DNA of 64,000 bases from Daedaleopsis sinensis (GCA_033807695.1 CM066303.1:4154001-4218000), one strand, 5' to 3'; positions 45,079 through 54,772 are shown, counted from the stretch's first letter. Numbers and translations: made by a program. Notes: generated from the sequence alone by a model not told the origin.

Positions 45079-45116
45079 ACAAGCTCGAGCACTTGATCTC
45101 AAGTGCTCGAGCTTGT
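45079..45116. repeat. 18-bp perfect palindrome arms with 2-base centre
   Basis: 45079-45096 and 45099-45116 are exact reverse complements (start ACAAGCTCGAGCACTTGA), separated by TC. It contains the CAAGT/ACTTG motif of the surrounding array and XhoI-like CTCGAG cores. Confidence 0.93.
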
Positions 45117-45415
45117 ACGCAAGTAGCCCTACAAGTTGTTGACGTTTTGCTGATGCATCAGATGCAGATGTGAGTACATTCTATCGCGGAGACGACATGT
45201 ACACACCTTGAGACTCGAGCGAGTATGTGTCCGAGCCCTGACGGAGGTCTGTGTGCAGGGCACTGGCATAGGAGGTACACCTCCGAATCGAGCTTAGAGA
45301 CCTCGATATGAAGTTTATCAATCAGCAAATGGCGCCTCATAGCCCACTAGTATCGTTATCCGGCTCTCATCTACCGCTGTCTTAACCCTTGCGCGCATGA
45401 CCGTGGAGCCGTCTA

Positions 45416-45783
45416 CACCAAGGGGAAAATCTCCCCCGCCTCTAGAAGCAGAGGGGGATATAACCCGGGCGGCCGCAGCGCTAGCGTTGCGACCTTGCGA
45501 GGTGCAAGTTGCAGCAGCGCGGCTTGCGCTTTGCCCGCCAAGTGGCCACTGTCGAGGGAACTGTAGTGAGTGTAGTATATTGATATACAGAGGGGCCGGA
45601 AGGGGAAGGTGGGAGGGAGGAGGGAGGAGGGAGGAGAGAGAGACTTCGAGCACGCGGCGAGGGGCGCCGGGTCACCATCGAGCAACGCTCAGCGCTCGGC
45701 CCTGTCCCGAGCGGCGAGTGCGGACGAGATGCCGAGGGGTTATAACCCTCTCTGCTTCTAGAGGGGGATGTTTTCCCTTGGTG
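45416..45783. mobile_element. TA-flanked MITE (Tc1/mariner-like), CACCAAGG termini
   Basis: The terminal inverted repeats start CACCAAGGGGAAAA on the left and, read inward from the right, CACCAAGGGAAAAC. Similarity extends about 50 bp (shared CCTCTAGAAGCAGAG). Both ends are flanked by TA, the Tc1/mariner/pogo target. It is 368 bp and non-coding, with a purine-rich interior near 45590-45650. Confidence 0.78.
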
Positions 45784-46020
45784 TATACTCTACGAACGTG
45801 ATACCGATGCCTTGCCAAACACTAGTACTCGCAGTACGGTCACGTCCCGAATGTACTCGTTGAGTCATCGGGTACTCGCGCTCTAGCTCGGCCGCTCGCA
45901 TCCCCTCTTAGCACTGAACATCAGGAAGTTGGTGCCCACAAGAAATGAATACAAGCGCAAGTGGTTTCGGAGGTACTCATTTACTAACACCACAATCGAC
46001 AGATTCTACAGTTATATATA

Positions 46021-47203
46021 CTAGTCTGAGTAGCCGCCACGGTACTGCAATGAGTGGTCAACAAACCAAGGAATAAGATCCCTAAGGTGACTTTTAATAT
46101 GAATGTTGTTGAGGTTATCATGTGAAAAGGTAGTCAACGTGGCATCCTCGAAGTCAATAAGACGTAGATTGTATGTGCGACCATCATGATGGGTCGGGGA
46201 TGGTGCTCCAGGCAGACCAGGAGGGGACTCAGGAGCCCGTGTAAGGTTCGCAGGACGCCAGTCTTCGTACCGAACATTCAATTCAGTAAGCTCCATGTGC
46301 ATGGCCTCAATTTCCTGCCTAATACAATGGTCAGTAAGGGCCGTGAAACCAGGATTATAGTAGTGTCGCTTACCTGAATTCAGCTACAGCGGGGTCGCCT
46401 GGCTTGTAGAATTGGAGTGGCACATGGTCGCCCGTCTTCTCCAGAAGCAAAATGTCGATTCTGCTAGTAGTAACCTGCACGATCCGGTTCCCATCTTCAT
46501 CGTTATACACGAGCTCTACCTCCTCGTAGATCGACTTGACGTCGGATTCCTCTTCTTCCCCAACGGCGTTGTCATTCGCGGGCGGAGATGGGCTTTCGTC
46601 GGATTCCTCCTCTGATCCCCCAACGGCGTTGTCATTCGCGGGCGGAGATGGGCTTTCCCCGTCGGATTCCTCCTCCGAGTCTTCCCAAACGGCGTGGTCA
46701 TTCGCGAGCGGAGATGAGCTTTCATACCCCGTTCGTACAGAACGGACTTGCCATGCGCCATGGCCCTCACGCTCTGCACGGAAGTAGCCGTAGCACCTGG
46801 GAGCGACAACGCCTTGGAGCGGTTCGAGATGCCCGTACAATCCTGCCTCTTGTGCTAGAGCCTTCCCACGCTCGGGGTTCACCGACACCTTGATGACGAG
46901 AGGCGGGATGTAAAAGGCAGGGGAAGTATCGTGCACGACCTCTACATTGTACACGGCATGTCGTTTGTTCCCCGAGAGTAGAGTACCTATCTTGAGATGT
47001 AGTTGGACCACATCATCCTCGGGGGAGGGTTGAGAAGGAGGATTTATAGGAAGGTCTTCTATGGCCGGAATTTCGTCGTCATGCATAGCGATGCCGTCTG
47101 GGTGGATGAGCTCGATTTTGGGGAGAGCAGGCTCGGTGCGAGTCAAAGAGAGCTCGAGAGGGGTCTGGCTCGTGGGATCTGTGACGAAACCTGAAAGGTG
47201 CAC
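46021..47203 (-). CDS. Kinase-like fold protein with acidic tandem-repeat insert (start unresolved)
   Basis: Two exons, 47203-46374 and 46318-46021, join in frame (AEF-R-QEIEAM) across an intron with GTAAGC and TATTAG ends. The product resembles fungal protein-kinase-like proteins: LHLKIGTLLSGNKRHAVYNV is the Gly-rich part and PPLVIKVSV the beta3 lysine. RGKALAQEAGLYGHLEPLQG carries the helix-C Glu, and VAPRCYGYF and DILLLEKTGDHVPL follow. The catalytic-loop equivalent is NVRYEDWRPANL (no canonical HRD) and the DFG equivalent is LRLIDFEDA. About 60 residues of SPSPPANDNAVG/EEES repeats are inserted before the hinge. The frame begins at GTG; the first ATG is at 47086, or an upstream exon may have been separated by the MITE at 47251. 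Activity is doubtful. Confidence 0.6.
46559..46725. repeat. About 60-66-bp minisatellite, ~2.7 units, in frame in the kinase-like gene
   Basis: CCCAACGGCGTTGTCATTCG opens units at about 46559, 46618 and (diverged) 46683. Unit length is a multiple of three, so repeat changes keep the reading frame and alter only the acidic insert. Confidence 0.85.
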
Positions 47204-47250
47204 TGTTTGAACGGATGTGCGAGGCTGCCAACGAACGCGTAAGTATATTA

Positions 47251-47606
47251 GGCGGGGTCAGAGTGGGCGATTTTGGGCGATTTTGGCTCGGAATCTGCAG
47301 ATGCGTCGTCCCCAAATTCACCTTCGGATTTGTTCGGACATCGCGCGCTTAGCAAGATTCTGAGCAACATCTCGCTTTTGCAAAAGCTCCTCGGGAGGAG
47401 CTTTTGAGGCGCAACATCGCGGAATCTGGATTTTGGAACGTCGAGACGATTGTGCAACGTGAATCTCAAGCATTTTTAGTCGTACTGCAGAGTGCCAAAA
47501 TTCGGGTCGGTCAAAGCTGCACTCGATTTCCGACCTCGAATCTCGTTGGCGACACACCAGATTCTCCTTCCAAAATCGCCCCAAATTCGACTACTCTGAC
47601 CCCGCC
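47251..47606. mobile_element. TA-flanked fold-back MITE, GGCGGGGTCAGAGT termini
   Basis: The left end starts GGCGGGGTCAGAGT and the right end, read inward, also starts GGCGGGGTCAGAGT. Both ends share a GGGCGATTTTGG block and are flanked by TA. The middle holds a perfect hairpin, CAAAAGCTCCTC and GAGGAGCTTTTG around GG (47381-47406), so the 356-bp element is nearly a palindrome. It lies directly upstream of the kinase-like gene. Confidence 0.82.
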
Positions 47607-47927
47607 TATTTATCAAACCCTGTTGGACGACTTATCATGCGCATTGCGGATGCACGTACCAAGAGCTCGAGATTGAGACTGTCGAACATGGATGTATGGG
47701 ACTGACAGGAAAGGCCTGATGAGGGACAATATTTGTGATGTTCGAGTCAGTGCTGCAGATATCTGCCTTATTTATAATGACTCTGAGGCTGAGATGGGTG
47801 TAGGTGCCCAGCGTGAGAGTCTCCAGTGGCTGTGACGCTGCCTTAGTCCACGTGTTTTTTGTTCTGGCATCAACAGCGGCAACCCTTAACAACATCGGAT
47901 GCAATACTGCTTCTTACACACACACAC
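47607..47927. other. Spacer between MITE and hAT; ends in (AC)n
   Basis: No gene is seen. It ends in the ACACACACAC tract that borders the hAT element. Confidence 0.5.
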
Positions 47928-47949
47928 TAGGGTAGAGGCAACAATTCAA
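47928..47949 (+). repeat. hAT left terminal inverted repeat
   Basis: 22 bp beginning TAGGGTAGAGGCAACA; the exact inverse is at 55092-55113. Confidence 0.92.
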
Positions 47950-48091
47950 ATCATTGATGACCTGACAGTTATTAACTGTCCATCCAGACGGCCATTGTTG
48001 ACAAGAGTTATTACCAGTCAATAACCGGGCGGTTATTAATGGTCATTAATAGTCATTTTCTCATAAGTGACAGTTAGTAACGCTCGACACG

Positions 48092-48448
48092 TCAGAAATC
48101 CCAATCGGGTTCCGCGACCTCGTCCAAGTCGCTGTTGTCTCCCTCTCCCTCGCGATTCTTGCTGCTGCTGCCCTTCCGCCTCGCTACCTCACGATCCGGC
48201 CGGTCGAAGTCCATCGTATCATCGCGCAAGAGGTTCCTCAGGGTGGCCGACCCTGTGTCCACGTCCGAATCCACCCGGAACCTCTCGTCTGTCAGTTCTG
48301 TCTCGAATTCAAGCTCCTTTCGAGCTGCTTCCCTCGTTTGCTGCTCCTCGGGCCACTCCTGGAAGAATTCATCATCTGTCTGCTCATCAAACACCCTCTC
48401 CCGGCGATTGAAGACCGATTTGTCCATCAGCAAAACCTCCCCTTGCAT
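48092..48448 (-). CDS. Acidic hypothetical protein or last transposase exon inside the hAT
   Basis: An open frame starts MQGEVLLMDKSVFNRRERVF and ends NSDLDEVAEPDWDF. It is charged, without a hydrophobic core (DEQTDDEFFQEWPEEQQTRE, RKELEFETELTDERFRVDSD). It sits just inside the hAT left end on the transposase strand. It may be a small accessory ORF, or the 3' exon of a neighbouring minus-strand gene, because an acceptor-like AAG precedes GGGAGG near 48440. No family is recognised. Confidence 0.4.
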   Translation of the reverse strand: MQGEVLLMDKSVFNRRERVFDEQTDDEFFQEWPEEQQTREAARKELEFETELTDERFRVDSDVDTGSATLRNLLRDDTMDFDRPDREVARRKGSSSKNREGEGDNSDLDEVAEPDWDF

Positions 48449-49015
48449 ATTAGGTATAAATGTGGTTAATCATGATAATAATCGCCCAATAGTAGAGTAG
48501 GAACATTTAGATCGGTCCCCTTTCTAACGTAGCAGGAATAGCACCAATTAGTAACATAGTAGCCTTCAAGTAGTACACATCTGCATGGCATTATAGGGTA
48601 TTATTCATTATATTCGAGCACTTGCTCCTAGCATGTTTGACCAAACAAGATTTCATTGCGAGAAGAGTATATAGTTACACGGTGCTCGAGTAACTATGGC
48701 AATACAATGTAAGGTACAGTACAGAGGGCAGAGTAAACATGGGGCCTGGAGCGGCAGCATGCATGCATGCACATATGAATATATACTCTACTTGAGCCGT
48801 CTCGGGAAAGAAGAGTGGAAGTCGGAGTATAAGGATGAAGTATGACTCATCTTGTACGGATATGCGTGGACGACACTACCCCTGGTATACACGTTCGCTT
48901 CGCAGGGCTCAGCAGCGGGCGTGGGGGCGTGCATTGAGGGTTTAGCGGGAGACGCACCTTTCCGTGGCAGGGGCCGGATGGTCAAGCAGGGTGTTGGGGA
49001 AGTGGACGAAGACTG

Positions 49016-49020
49016 AAGGC
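49016..49020. repeat. Target-site duplication of the LTR element, left copy
   Basis: AAGGC, matching 50431-50435. Confidence 0.85.
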
Positions 49021-49202
49021 TATTGGGAATAGGCAAGAACACGAGCAGAGCGACGACGAGCGAAGCGGAAGGATGCAACAGGACTAGAGATTGTGATGTA
49101 TCTACAATGTACAGTAGATACTACGCGGAATAAGGTTTCGGCCATGGCCGAGCTGTACAGTACCGCCCTAAGCGCTCTACAAGCGCCGGGTTACTTTCAA
49201 CA
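49021..49202 (-). repeat. 3' LTR of the gag-only element
   Basis: 182 bp, identical to 50249-50430 except for C versus T in GGTTTCGGCC / GGTTTTGGCC (plus-strand reading). Confidence 0.92.
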
Positions 49203-49236
49203 CGCCCCTTAAGCCTGCGCTTGTGAGCAAGAGCCA

Positions 49237-50073
49237 TTAGTACAAGCGGAGAACCTCAGTGTCCGAATCATCTATCCCAAAACGCGCAACGTGCGATGAG
49301 AGACGCCCCTCCCCATCACCACCTTCCTCCTCCCTGCCTCGAGTCTTCTTCGGCTTAGCAAACGACTTGGGAGTCGGGCACTTACGGATGTAGTGGCCAA
49401 CACCTCCGCAGAGGTGGCAGGTGACTTCGCCACGAGCGACGAGCGCATGAGCGCTGGAGAAGTCCGAAGCACTGGCCTGGGCACGACGAAGTTGAGCTTC
49501 GAAGCCAGTGATGCGAGTGGTGACAGCAGAGATGGTGAGCGAGTCGAACGGAAGGGACTCGAGCTGCGTGAGGACGGGGGCATAATCGGGGGAAAGGCCT
49601 TCGGTGATGACGAGGATGATGTCGATGGTCGTGGCGGGACAAGGGGTGTGAGAGAGCTCGAGAGCTCGTGCACGAACACGACCGATCCAGCCGATGGCGG
49701 ACTCGTCCTCGTTCTTGACCATGCGAAGGAAGGAGCGACGGAGAGAGAGGGCAGAATTGACTGACGAAGAACGATGCACCTGCTCGAGCGCTTCCCACAT
49801 CTCGCGAGGGTTTTCCATGCCCAACACGAAAGGCACCTGGGAGGGATCGATGGCAAGGATGATCTTCGACCTAGCCAGCTCCCGCTTCTTCTGCTGCTCC
49901 CGCACTCCCTTCGGACCCTTGGGGATCATCTCCTCGGTTGGGACCTCGGAGGATGGGCGGACAACGTCCCAGAGATCCAATGCAACGAGGATAGAACTCA
50001 TCTGAACGCGCCACACCTCGTAGTTGCCCTCGATGAGCTGCGTGATGCGGTGTTGACTGGGTCTTTCGTCCAT
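49237..50073 (-). CDS. Copia-type gag (UBN2-like, CCHC zinc knuckle)
   Basis: A 278-residue capsid-nucleocapsid protein. It starts MDERPSQHRITQLIEGNYEV followed by WRVQMSSILVALDLWDVV, the typical Copia/UBN2 opening. AIDPSQVPFVLGMENPREMW with EALEQVHRSS and LRRSFLRMVKNEDESAIGWI follow, then LVITEGLSPDYAPVLTQLES. The zinc knuckle CHLCGGVGHYIRKC is near residue 220, before a basic KPKKTRGREEE linker and the C-terminal VARFGIDDSDTEVLRLY. In full-length Copia elements the gag frame runs on into protease; here it stops in TAG at 49237-49239, about 35 bp before the 3' LTR. Confidence 0.93.
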   Translation of the reverse strand: MDERPSQHRITQLIEGNYEVWRVQMSSILVALDLWDVVRPSSEVPTEEMIPKGPKGVREQQKKRELARSKIILAIDPSQVPFVLGMENPREMWEALEQVHRSSSVNSALSLRRSFLRMVKNEDESAIGWIGRVRARALELSHTPCPATTIDIILVITEGLSPDYAPVLTQLESLPFDSLTISAVTTRITGFEAQLRRAQASASDFSSAHALVARGEVTCHLCGGVGHYIRKCPTPKSFAKPKKTRGREEEGGDGEGRLSSHVARFGIDDSDTEVLRLY

Positions 50074-50230
50074 GGTGATGGGGGAGACAGCGGGGGAGAT
50101 GAGGGGGTAAGGACAGTGGGCTCGGAGTCGAAGACGTGTGTCGGACTGAAGTTGCTCGGGAGGCTACCGACCGTTTGCGAGCGGTTACGAACGAGTTGAC
50201 GACAATGACAAGTGAGAACGAGCAGTTTAA

Positions 50231-50248
50231 GCAGCAGGGCTCATAACC
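50231..50248 (-). other. Primer-binding site matching the anticodon arm of initiator tRNA-Met
   Basis: On the plus strand GCAGCAGGGCTCATAACC abuts the LTR. It reads like the anticodon stem-loop of initiator tRNA-Met (GCAGGGCTCATAACC matches the yeast tRNA as I recall it). The element RNA would thus pair with a cleaved half-tRNA, as known for Drosophila copia, rather than with the tRNA 3' end. Confidence 0.72.
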
Positions 50249-50430
50249 TATTGGGAATAGGCAAGAACACGAGCAGAGCGACGACGAGCGAAGCGGAAGG
50301 ATGCAACAGGACTAGAGATTGTGATGTATCTACAATGTACAGTAGATACTACGCGGAATAAGGTTTTGGCCATGGCCGAGCTGTACAGTACCGCCCTAAG
50401 CGCTCTACAAGCGCCGGGTTACTTTCAACA
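50249..50430 (-). repeat. 5' LTR of the gag-only element
   Basis: 182 bp, the partner of 49021-49202, with one base difference. Confidence 0.92.
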
Positions 50431-50435
50431 AAGGC
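50431..50435. repeat. Target-site duplication of the LTR element, right copy
   Basis: AAGGC, matching 49016-49020. Confidence 0.85.
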
Positions 50436-51607
50436 AACCTACAGCAGCAAGATCCTGACGCATGAAATGAGTGGCGGGTGTCAATATTGAACAACAACAT
50501 GAGGAGCGGTGAGCTGGAGACTCACCTAGGTTGACAGCAGCCACCACGCTGAACAGGCTGAGGTAGGGGCCAAGAGACAAGTCGGGTAGAAGGGCAAACA
50601 GAGCGGATGTAGTAGGGGAGAGGAAAGAAGCCATACTAGGCATTTCTTCTGTGAGGGTAGATTGCAAGCCATTGTACGTTAGCTGAGAAGAGCAATATCA
50701 ATCAGACGCACCTTGTTGACTGGAAGTCCTCGTCCTGCATGAGCTTTGGTCTGAGGGGGTTCCATCCTCCTTCGCTCGGGCTGTATGACGTGAAACATCA
50801 GTACAATGGCGCATGTGATGAAGGGTGGAAGAGGAATCCTCAATACGATTGAGTTCGAGTCAAACTGAGGGAGAAGAGCGGGACACATGTAGGTCGAGGT
50901 GAGAAAGAAGAGCGAGAGCACTCACCGCAATACTGACGTGGCAGGTATTTAATCTCCGACCGGATGTCACCGGGGTAGCGCCCAATAGGCTCAGATGGGC
51001 GTCTTCTGCCTTCAATGCTTCAGCAACGAGTCGTCCTCAGGCTTGTTTGTCCACCCCAACAATGCGATCATACAAGCTGCCATCAATTCCATGGACTGTG
51101 TTTGATCTGCACAGCTTAATGAGCACGGCGGCCGACTGTGCTCACCATAACTGATGCAATGTGCTATTTTAACACTGTGCTAGTAGTAGCTGTAGTATTC
51201 AATTAGACAAGTTGTGTGACCGTTTGTCGTGGACTCCTAGGTCAGTGCATAAGTTAGTGACACCGATATGTATATGACAACTATATGCCAATAATTAAAC
51301 ACATTATACCGCTCATTTCTCACTCAAGTAGAGCGAGTAGAGTGTATTTGCACACATTATAACTACGGCCTCTATTGTATTGCTATTGTTGATATATAAT
51401 ATGGCTTGGTAGTGACACACAGATGCTAAGTGTTTCTACTCAACTATTGAGGTATACGTGAGACATCAATATGTAAACTTAGGAGAGGAGGTTTTTCCTG
51501 ATGTCCATGTCTTTCCAGCGCACTGTGGGCTGAGTGCGGGGTTTCTCGGGGTAGTCCTGTGCACGGTTGCAGAGAGACGGTCACAAAGGGGTACCAGGTA
51601 CGTTAGC

Positions 51608-54600
51608 CTACGCTGTCACAGTCATGTAGTCGCACATTCGTACCTGGTATAAATACCACTGGTGTACTTGAACCATGTCCACGAGGGTCTTCACGTTCTG
51701 TCTGCTGCGTACAGCATTGTTGAACCATGTGAAGTTCGACGCTGTACGTTCGTCTGCCATCGAGTTTATGGCGATCGAGTACAGTTTGATTGCGAGCATC
51801 TGTGGTTAAGGACAGGCGTGAGACGAGTGTGCTGGAGTCAGTGCCGCGACACTCACTGCAAGTACAGAAGCATGGGTATGCTTCTCTAGATCGCGCCACC
51901 ACTGTAAGATAGGCCGGGTGCAAGTCTCGTTGGCTGGTGGAAGTGGTTGGTCAAACGGCCATTGATTCTTTGCGTACGCCAGTAGCTGAGTCCGGAAAGC
52001 CTCGACGGCCTTCGCTTCACCGAGTTTCTTGATGACAGGATGCCGCGCGGTCTTCGCTTCAGCACGGAGCTGGGCCTTGAGGAACTCCTTGACCCGGTAG
52101 TACGCCTTGGGGTTAGGAGCCTTGACACTGTCGTCAGGCTGTCCGCTTTTGGGATTGACAGGAGGAGCCCAGTCCTCAGATGGCTTGCGGAAGATGTCGG
52201 TTTGACGGAGTTCTAATGGTATAACATAGACACATTAGCAGATGTCAACACTGTCGGGCGGGCAGCATGTACGTACTCGGGTGTAGGAAAGCAGAGCAGA
52301 AGTAGACATCTGTGGGTGAGTCATCGATAATCTCCTTGTAGCGTGTGTTGACAATGGTTGTGATCTTTCTAGCGAGTGTCGTTGATATCCCTGTTTCACC
52401 CTCTGATTGGAAGAGCTTCTCGAGGCTTGCAATGATAGCCAGCCAGAAGATGAACACATTGGTTGCAGTAGCATCGGTAGCCTCAAGACTCTTCAGTGCT
52501 CGTGCGAGGGGAGCGACTACGGTGACATATTGCATCAGGTCACGCTCAAACTTGAGTGTCGTGTACGAGTGGGTTTGAAGGAGAGCGGGATCGAATGACA
52601 CGTTCTGGGTGCATCGTGAGTGGTTAGTCCGATGTTGTGACCCCACAGCGCAGCTGAGCACATACCCTCGGTAGCGTGATCTGGCCACTGTCGTGCACAA
52701 GAGAACGGATGAGTCCCAAGCATGTCCGTAAGGATTCGGCACTCCAATATACTGACGCAAAGCGTGTCTTCCCGATGCTCTGCAATCCCTGGAGAATACC
52801 CTGCTCTCGGCGAGCAAGGGAAAGCTCTGCAGCTGCAAGGGTCGACTTCTTGAAGTATTTGATGATCTTGCGCAGGTCGGCGATCACCTAGTAGGTGTCA
52901 CGTCGTGGTATGATAGTGAGCGTATATCCTCTTATAGCAGTAGATACTACTACTCACCGGCTTGAACTCGGACAGCTTCGTGATGTCCTTGATCGTGTTG
53001 TGTAGATGGTGGCAACAGTCAAGCATGTTGTTGAGTGTGGGGATCTCCTTTGCGAGGAGCTCACGCGCCTTGCGTGTGTTGCCAGTGTTGTCAGAACAGA
53101 CTCCGGAGAAGCGGTCTACTCCAATACGCTCCATGACCTGTTCCCGCTGTGAGTATCTGAATAGCTGTCATCTCGCGTCCGAAAAGACTCACCTCAAGCA
53201 GTACATTCTTCAGATATTCGGCTGTGTGATGTTCGCGCGAAGCCTCGTTCCCCTCAACAAGATACACACGGCGCTCCGGAGTGGTGACATGAACCGTGTA
53301 CACGGACTCCTGCTTGCGTGTGGTTCCACCATCGAACATCGCCGTGAGGTTGTTCTGGGTCTTCAGATGCTCGATTTGAAGCTTACGAACCTGAGCAGCC
53401 TCCTGAGGGATGTGAACATCCTCGAACTGGGTTGCACACGTCGGCTCATACTTCGGGTTTGCCGCCGCCATGACTTCCTTCCATTCGTTCGAGTCGACGA
53501 TTTTTGGAGTAATCCCACGAATGCAGATCAACTTGAGGATGCGATAATCCACCTTCTTACGCAGCTCCTCCCGCCCCTTTGCAATCACAAGCTCTCCAAT
53601 AGTCCCGTTCTTCTTCACCTTGGGGGTGTCCGAGTCCGACTTCACGAGTGACGGCGATGCTTCCTCACTGTTGGTGGTCGTGGACGAGTCACCGCTCTGG
53701 TCAAGTAGAACCGTAGCTGGTTGAGTGGTAGGAAGAGTGAGGAGACCGTTCTGAGCTCCGAGAGACAACGCTGCGGCGAAGTCGTTCGCTTTGGCCCTGA
53801 GCGTGGGACTGAGCTCACTGCATCCGGGAGCATGGCGCAGAATGCGATCACTTCGCGGGCCCCCAGAGCGGATGTAGGTGCACTTTTCAGCGACGCAGCA
53901 GTAGTACATCCTCCCAGTCTTCTTGTGCTTAAGCTTAATTGATAGCAGCATGTTCTCTTCCTTCGGACGTCACCCTCGCATCATCCCACCCAATTTCTTC
54001 GCGGACGGCCATGGTATAACGACCATGTCGCTTTTCTTCAGACCAGGCTCCGGGACATCCTGTAGGTGAGTCTCATAAATAATAGGCCCTATAGATGAGA
54101 GCTTATTGACATACATTGTCGTGTGTATCACCCTCAGGCTCGGCACCATCTTCCTGAGGCTCTTCCTCTGAGTCCTCTTCCCGCTGACGCTTCCCAAGCA
54201 TGCTCGCGAGGCTGCCGCTCGTGCTGGCACCCACTCCAGGAACTTGAAGACAGATCGGCGTTGGGCCGACTCCTTGGGTTGAGGACCCGGGAAATAGCCC
54301 ACCGGGTGGAGGAAACTTTACGGTGCTGGGGTGAGCATCAAATGTTGAGCTAAGAGACTCTACTAGTTGCAAAACTCACTGTTTTATTTGCATCCTTGTA
54401 GACTTTCTTCGCACCAGCACGGATATCGTCAATCCACTTCGAGAGCACTGCGTCTCCATCAGGGTCTTCAACAGATTTCACGTACTCGCGCAGAGGCTCA
54501 ACCAGGGAGCAAACACCAGCTCCTCTCTCTTCAATTGGTAACACACCCCTTGACCGGGCTCCATGCCCGAAAGCGATCTCGAGAGCACGGTTTATTGCAG

Positions 54601-54772
54601 CTGCGATAGTGCCGTAAGTTTCGATGTCTTCTTCATCAGCCTGGAAGTTGACGAAATTGAAACGAGATGCCGTAAGTCCACATTCAGGCAAGGAGTCGGG
54701 AAGATGTTCGAGAATATGCTGAAGCTCTGTGATGCGTATAGAGGCCAGCGAGTTCTTGGATGGTGGAAACAT
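51608..54772 (-). CDS. hAT transposase (BED-like finger, DUF659, hAT dimerisation)
   Basis: The multi-exon transposase of the enclosing element. The ATG at 54772 begins MFPPSKNSLASIRITELQHI, and an exon with EEDSEEEPQEDGAEPEGDTH follows. Near 53870-53920 YYCCVAEKCTYIRSGG and LRHAPGC resemble a BED-type zinc finger. DUF659/RNase H-like parts read LTAMFDGGTTRKQESVYTVH (first catalytic Asp) and FSGVCSDNTGNTRKARELLA (second Asp). LLDCCHHLHNTIKDIT-type helices and ITKLSEFKPVIADLRKIIKY come next, followed by the alpha-helical insertion region. The C-terminal dimerisation motif is SVLAVLAVKLYSIAINSMAD with ERTASNFTWFNNAVRSRQNV. No stop breaks the exons I could place, so it may be active. The last exon is uncertain: the frame at 51608 may splice on at QWYLYQ. 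Confidence 0.82.

Larger units (their letters stand above)
49021..50430 (-). mobile_element. Gag-only LTR retrotransposon (TR-GAG type, Copia-like)
   Basis: A 1.41-kb element runs on the minus strand with 182-bp LTRs (5' LTR 50249-50430, 3' LTR 49021-49202). They begin TGTTGAAAGTAACCCGG in element direction and differ at one base. A 5-bp target duplication AAGGC flanks it. Immediately inside the 5' LTR is a primer-binding site (50231-50248), and before the 3' LTR a short purine tract with AAGGGG. The only ORF is a 278-residue gag with a UBN2-like region and a CCHC knuckle; there is no protease, integrase, RT or RNase H. It must depend on enzymes from another element. Confidence 0.92.
48788..51120 (-). 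pseudogene. Cargo-like gene of the hAT, split by the gag-only LTR element
   Basis: The product is not recognised. On the minus strand AEDAHLSLLGATPVTSGRRL is followed by an intron and FDSNSIVLRIPLPPFITCAI with VLMFHVIQPERRRMEPPQ. Another intron leads to LQSTLTEEMPSMASFLSPTT and LSLGPYLSLFSVVAAVNL, and a third to DLAAVGCL. There the LTR element (49021-50430) intervenes. Removing it with one AAGGC copy joins DLAAVGCL in frame to QSSSTSPTPCLTIRPLPRKG, ending SSFPRRLK at 48788. A membrane helix is likely in ITCAIVLMFHVI. An in-frame TGA at 51037-51039 lies upstream unless an intron removes it. The gene belongs neither to the transposase nor to the LTR element, so I infer captured host DNA or an accessory gene. 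Confidence 0.5.

Noticed and set aside
47928..47949. Terminal repeat as telomere-related TAGGGT sequence
   Set aside because: The exact 22-bp inverse at 55092-55113, with matching flanks and a hAT transposase between, shows it is a transposon end.
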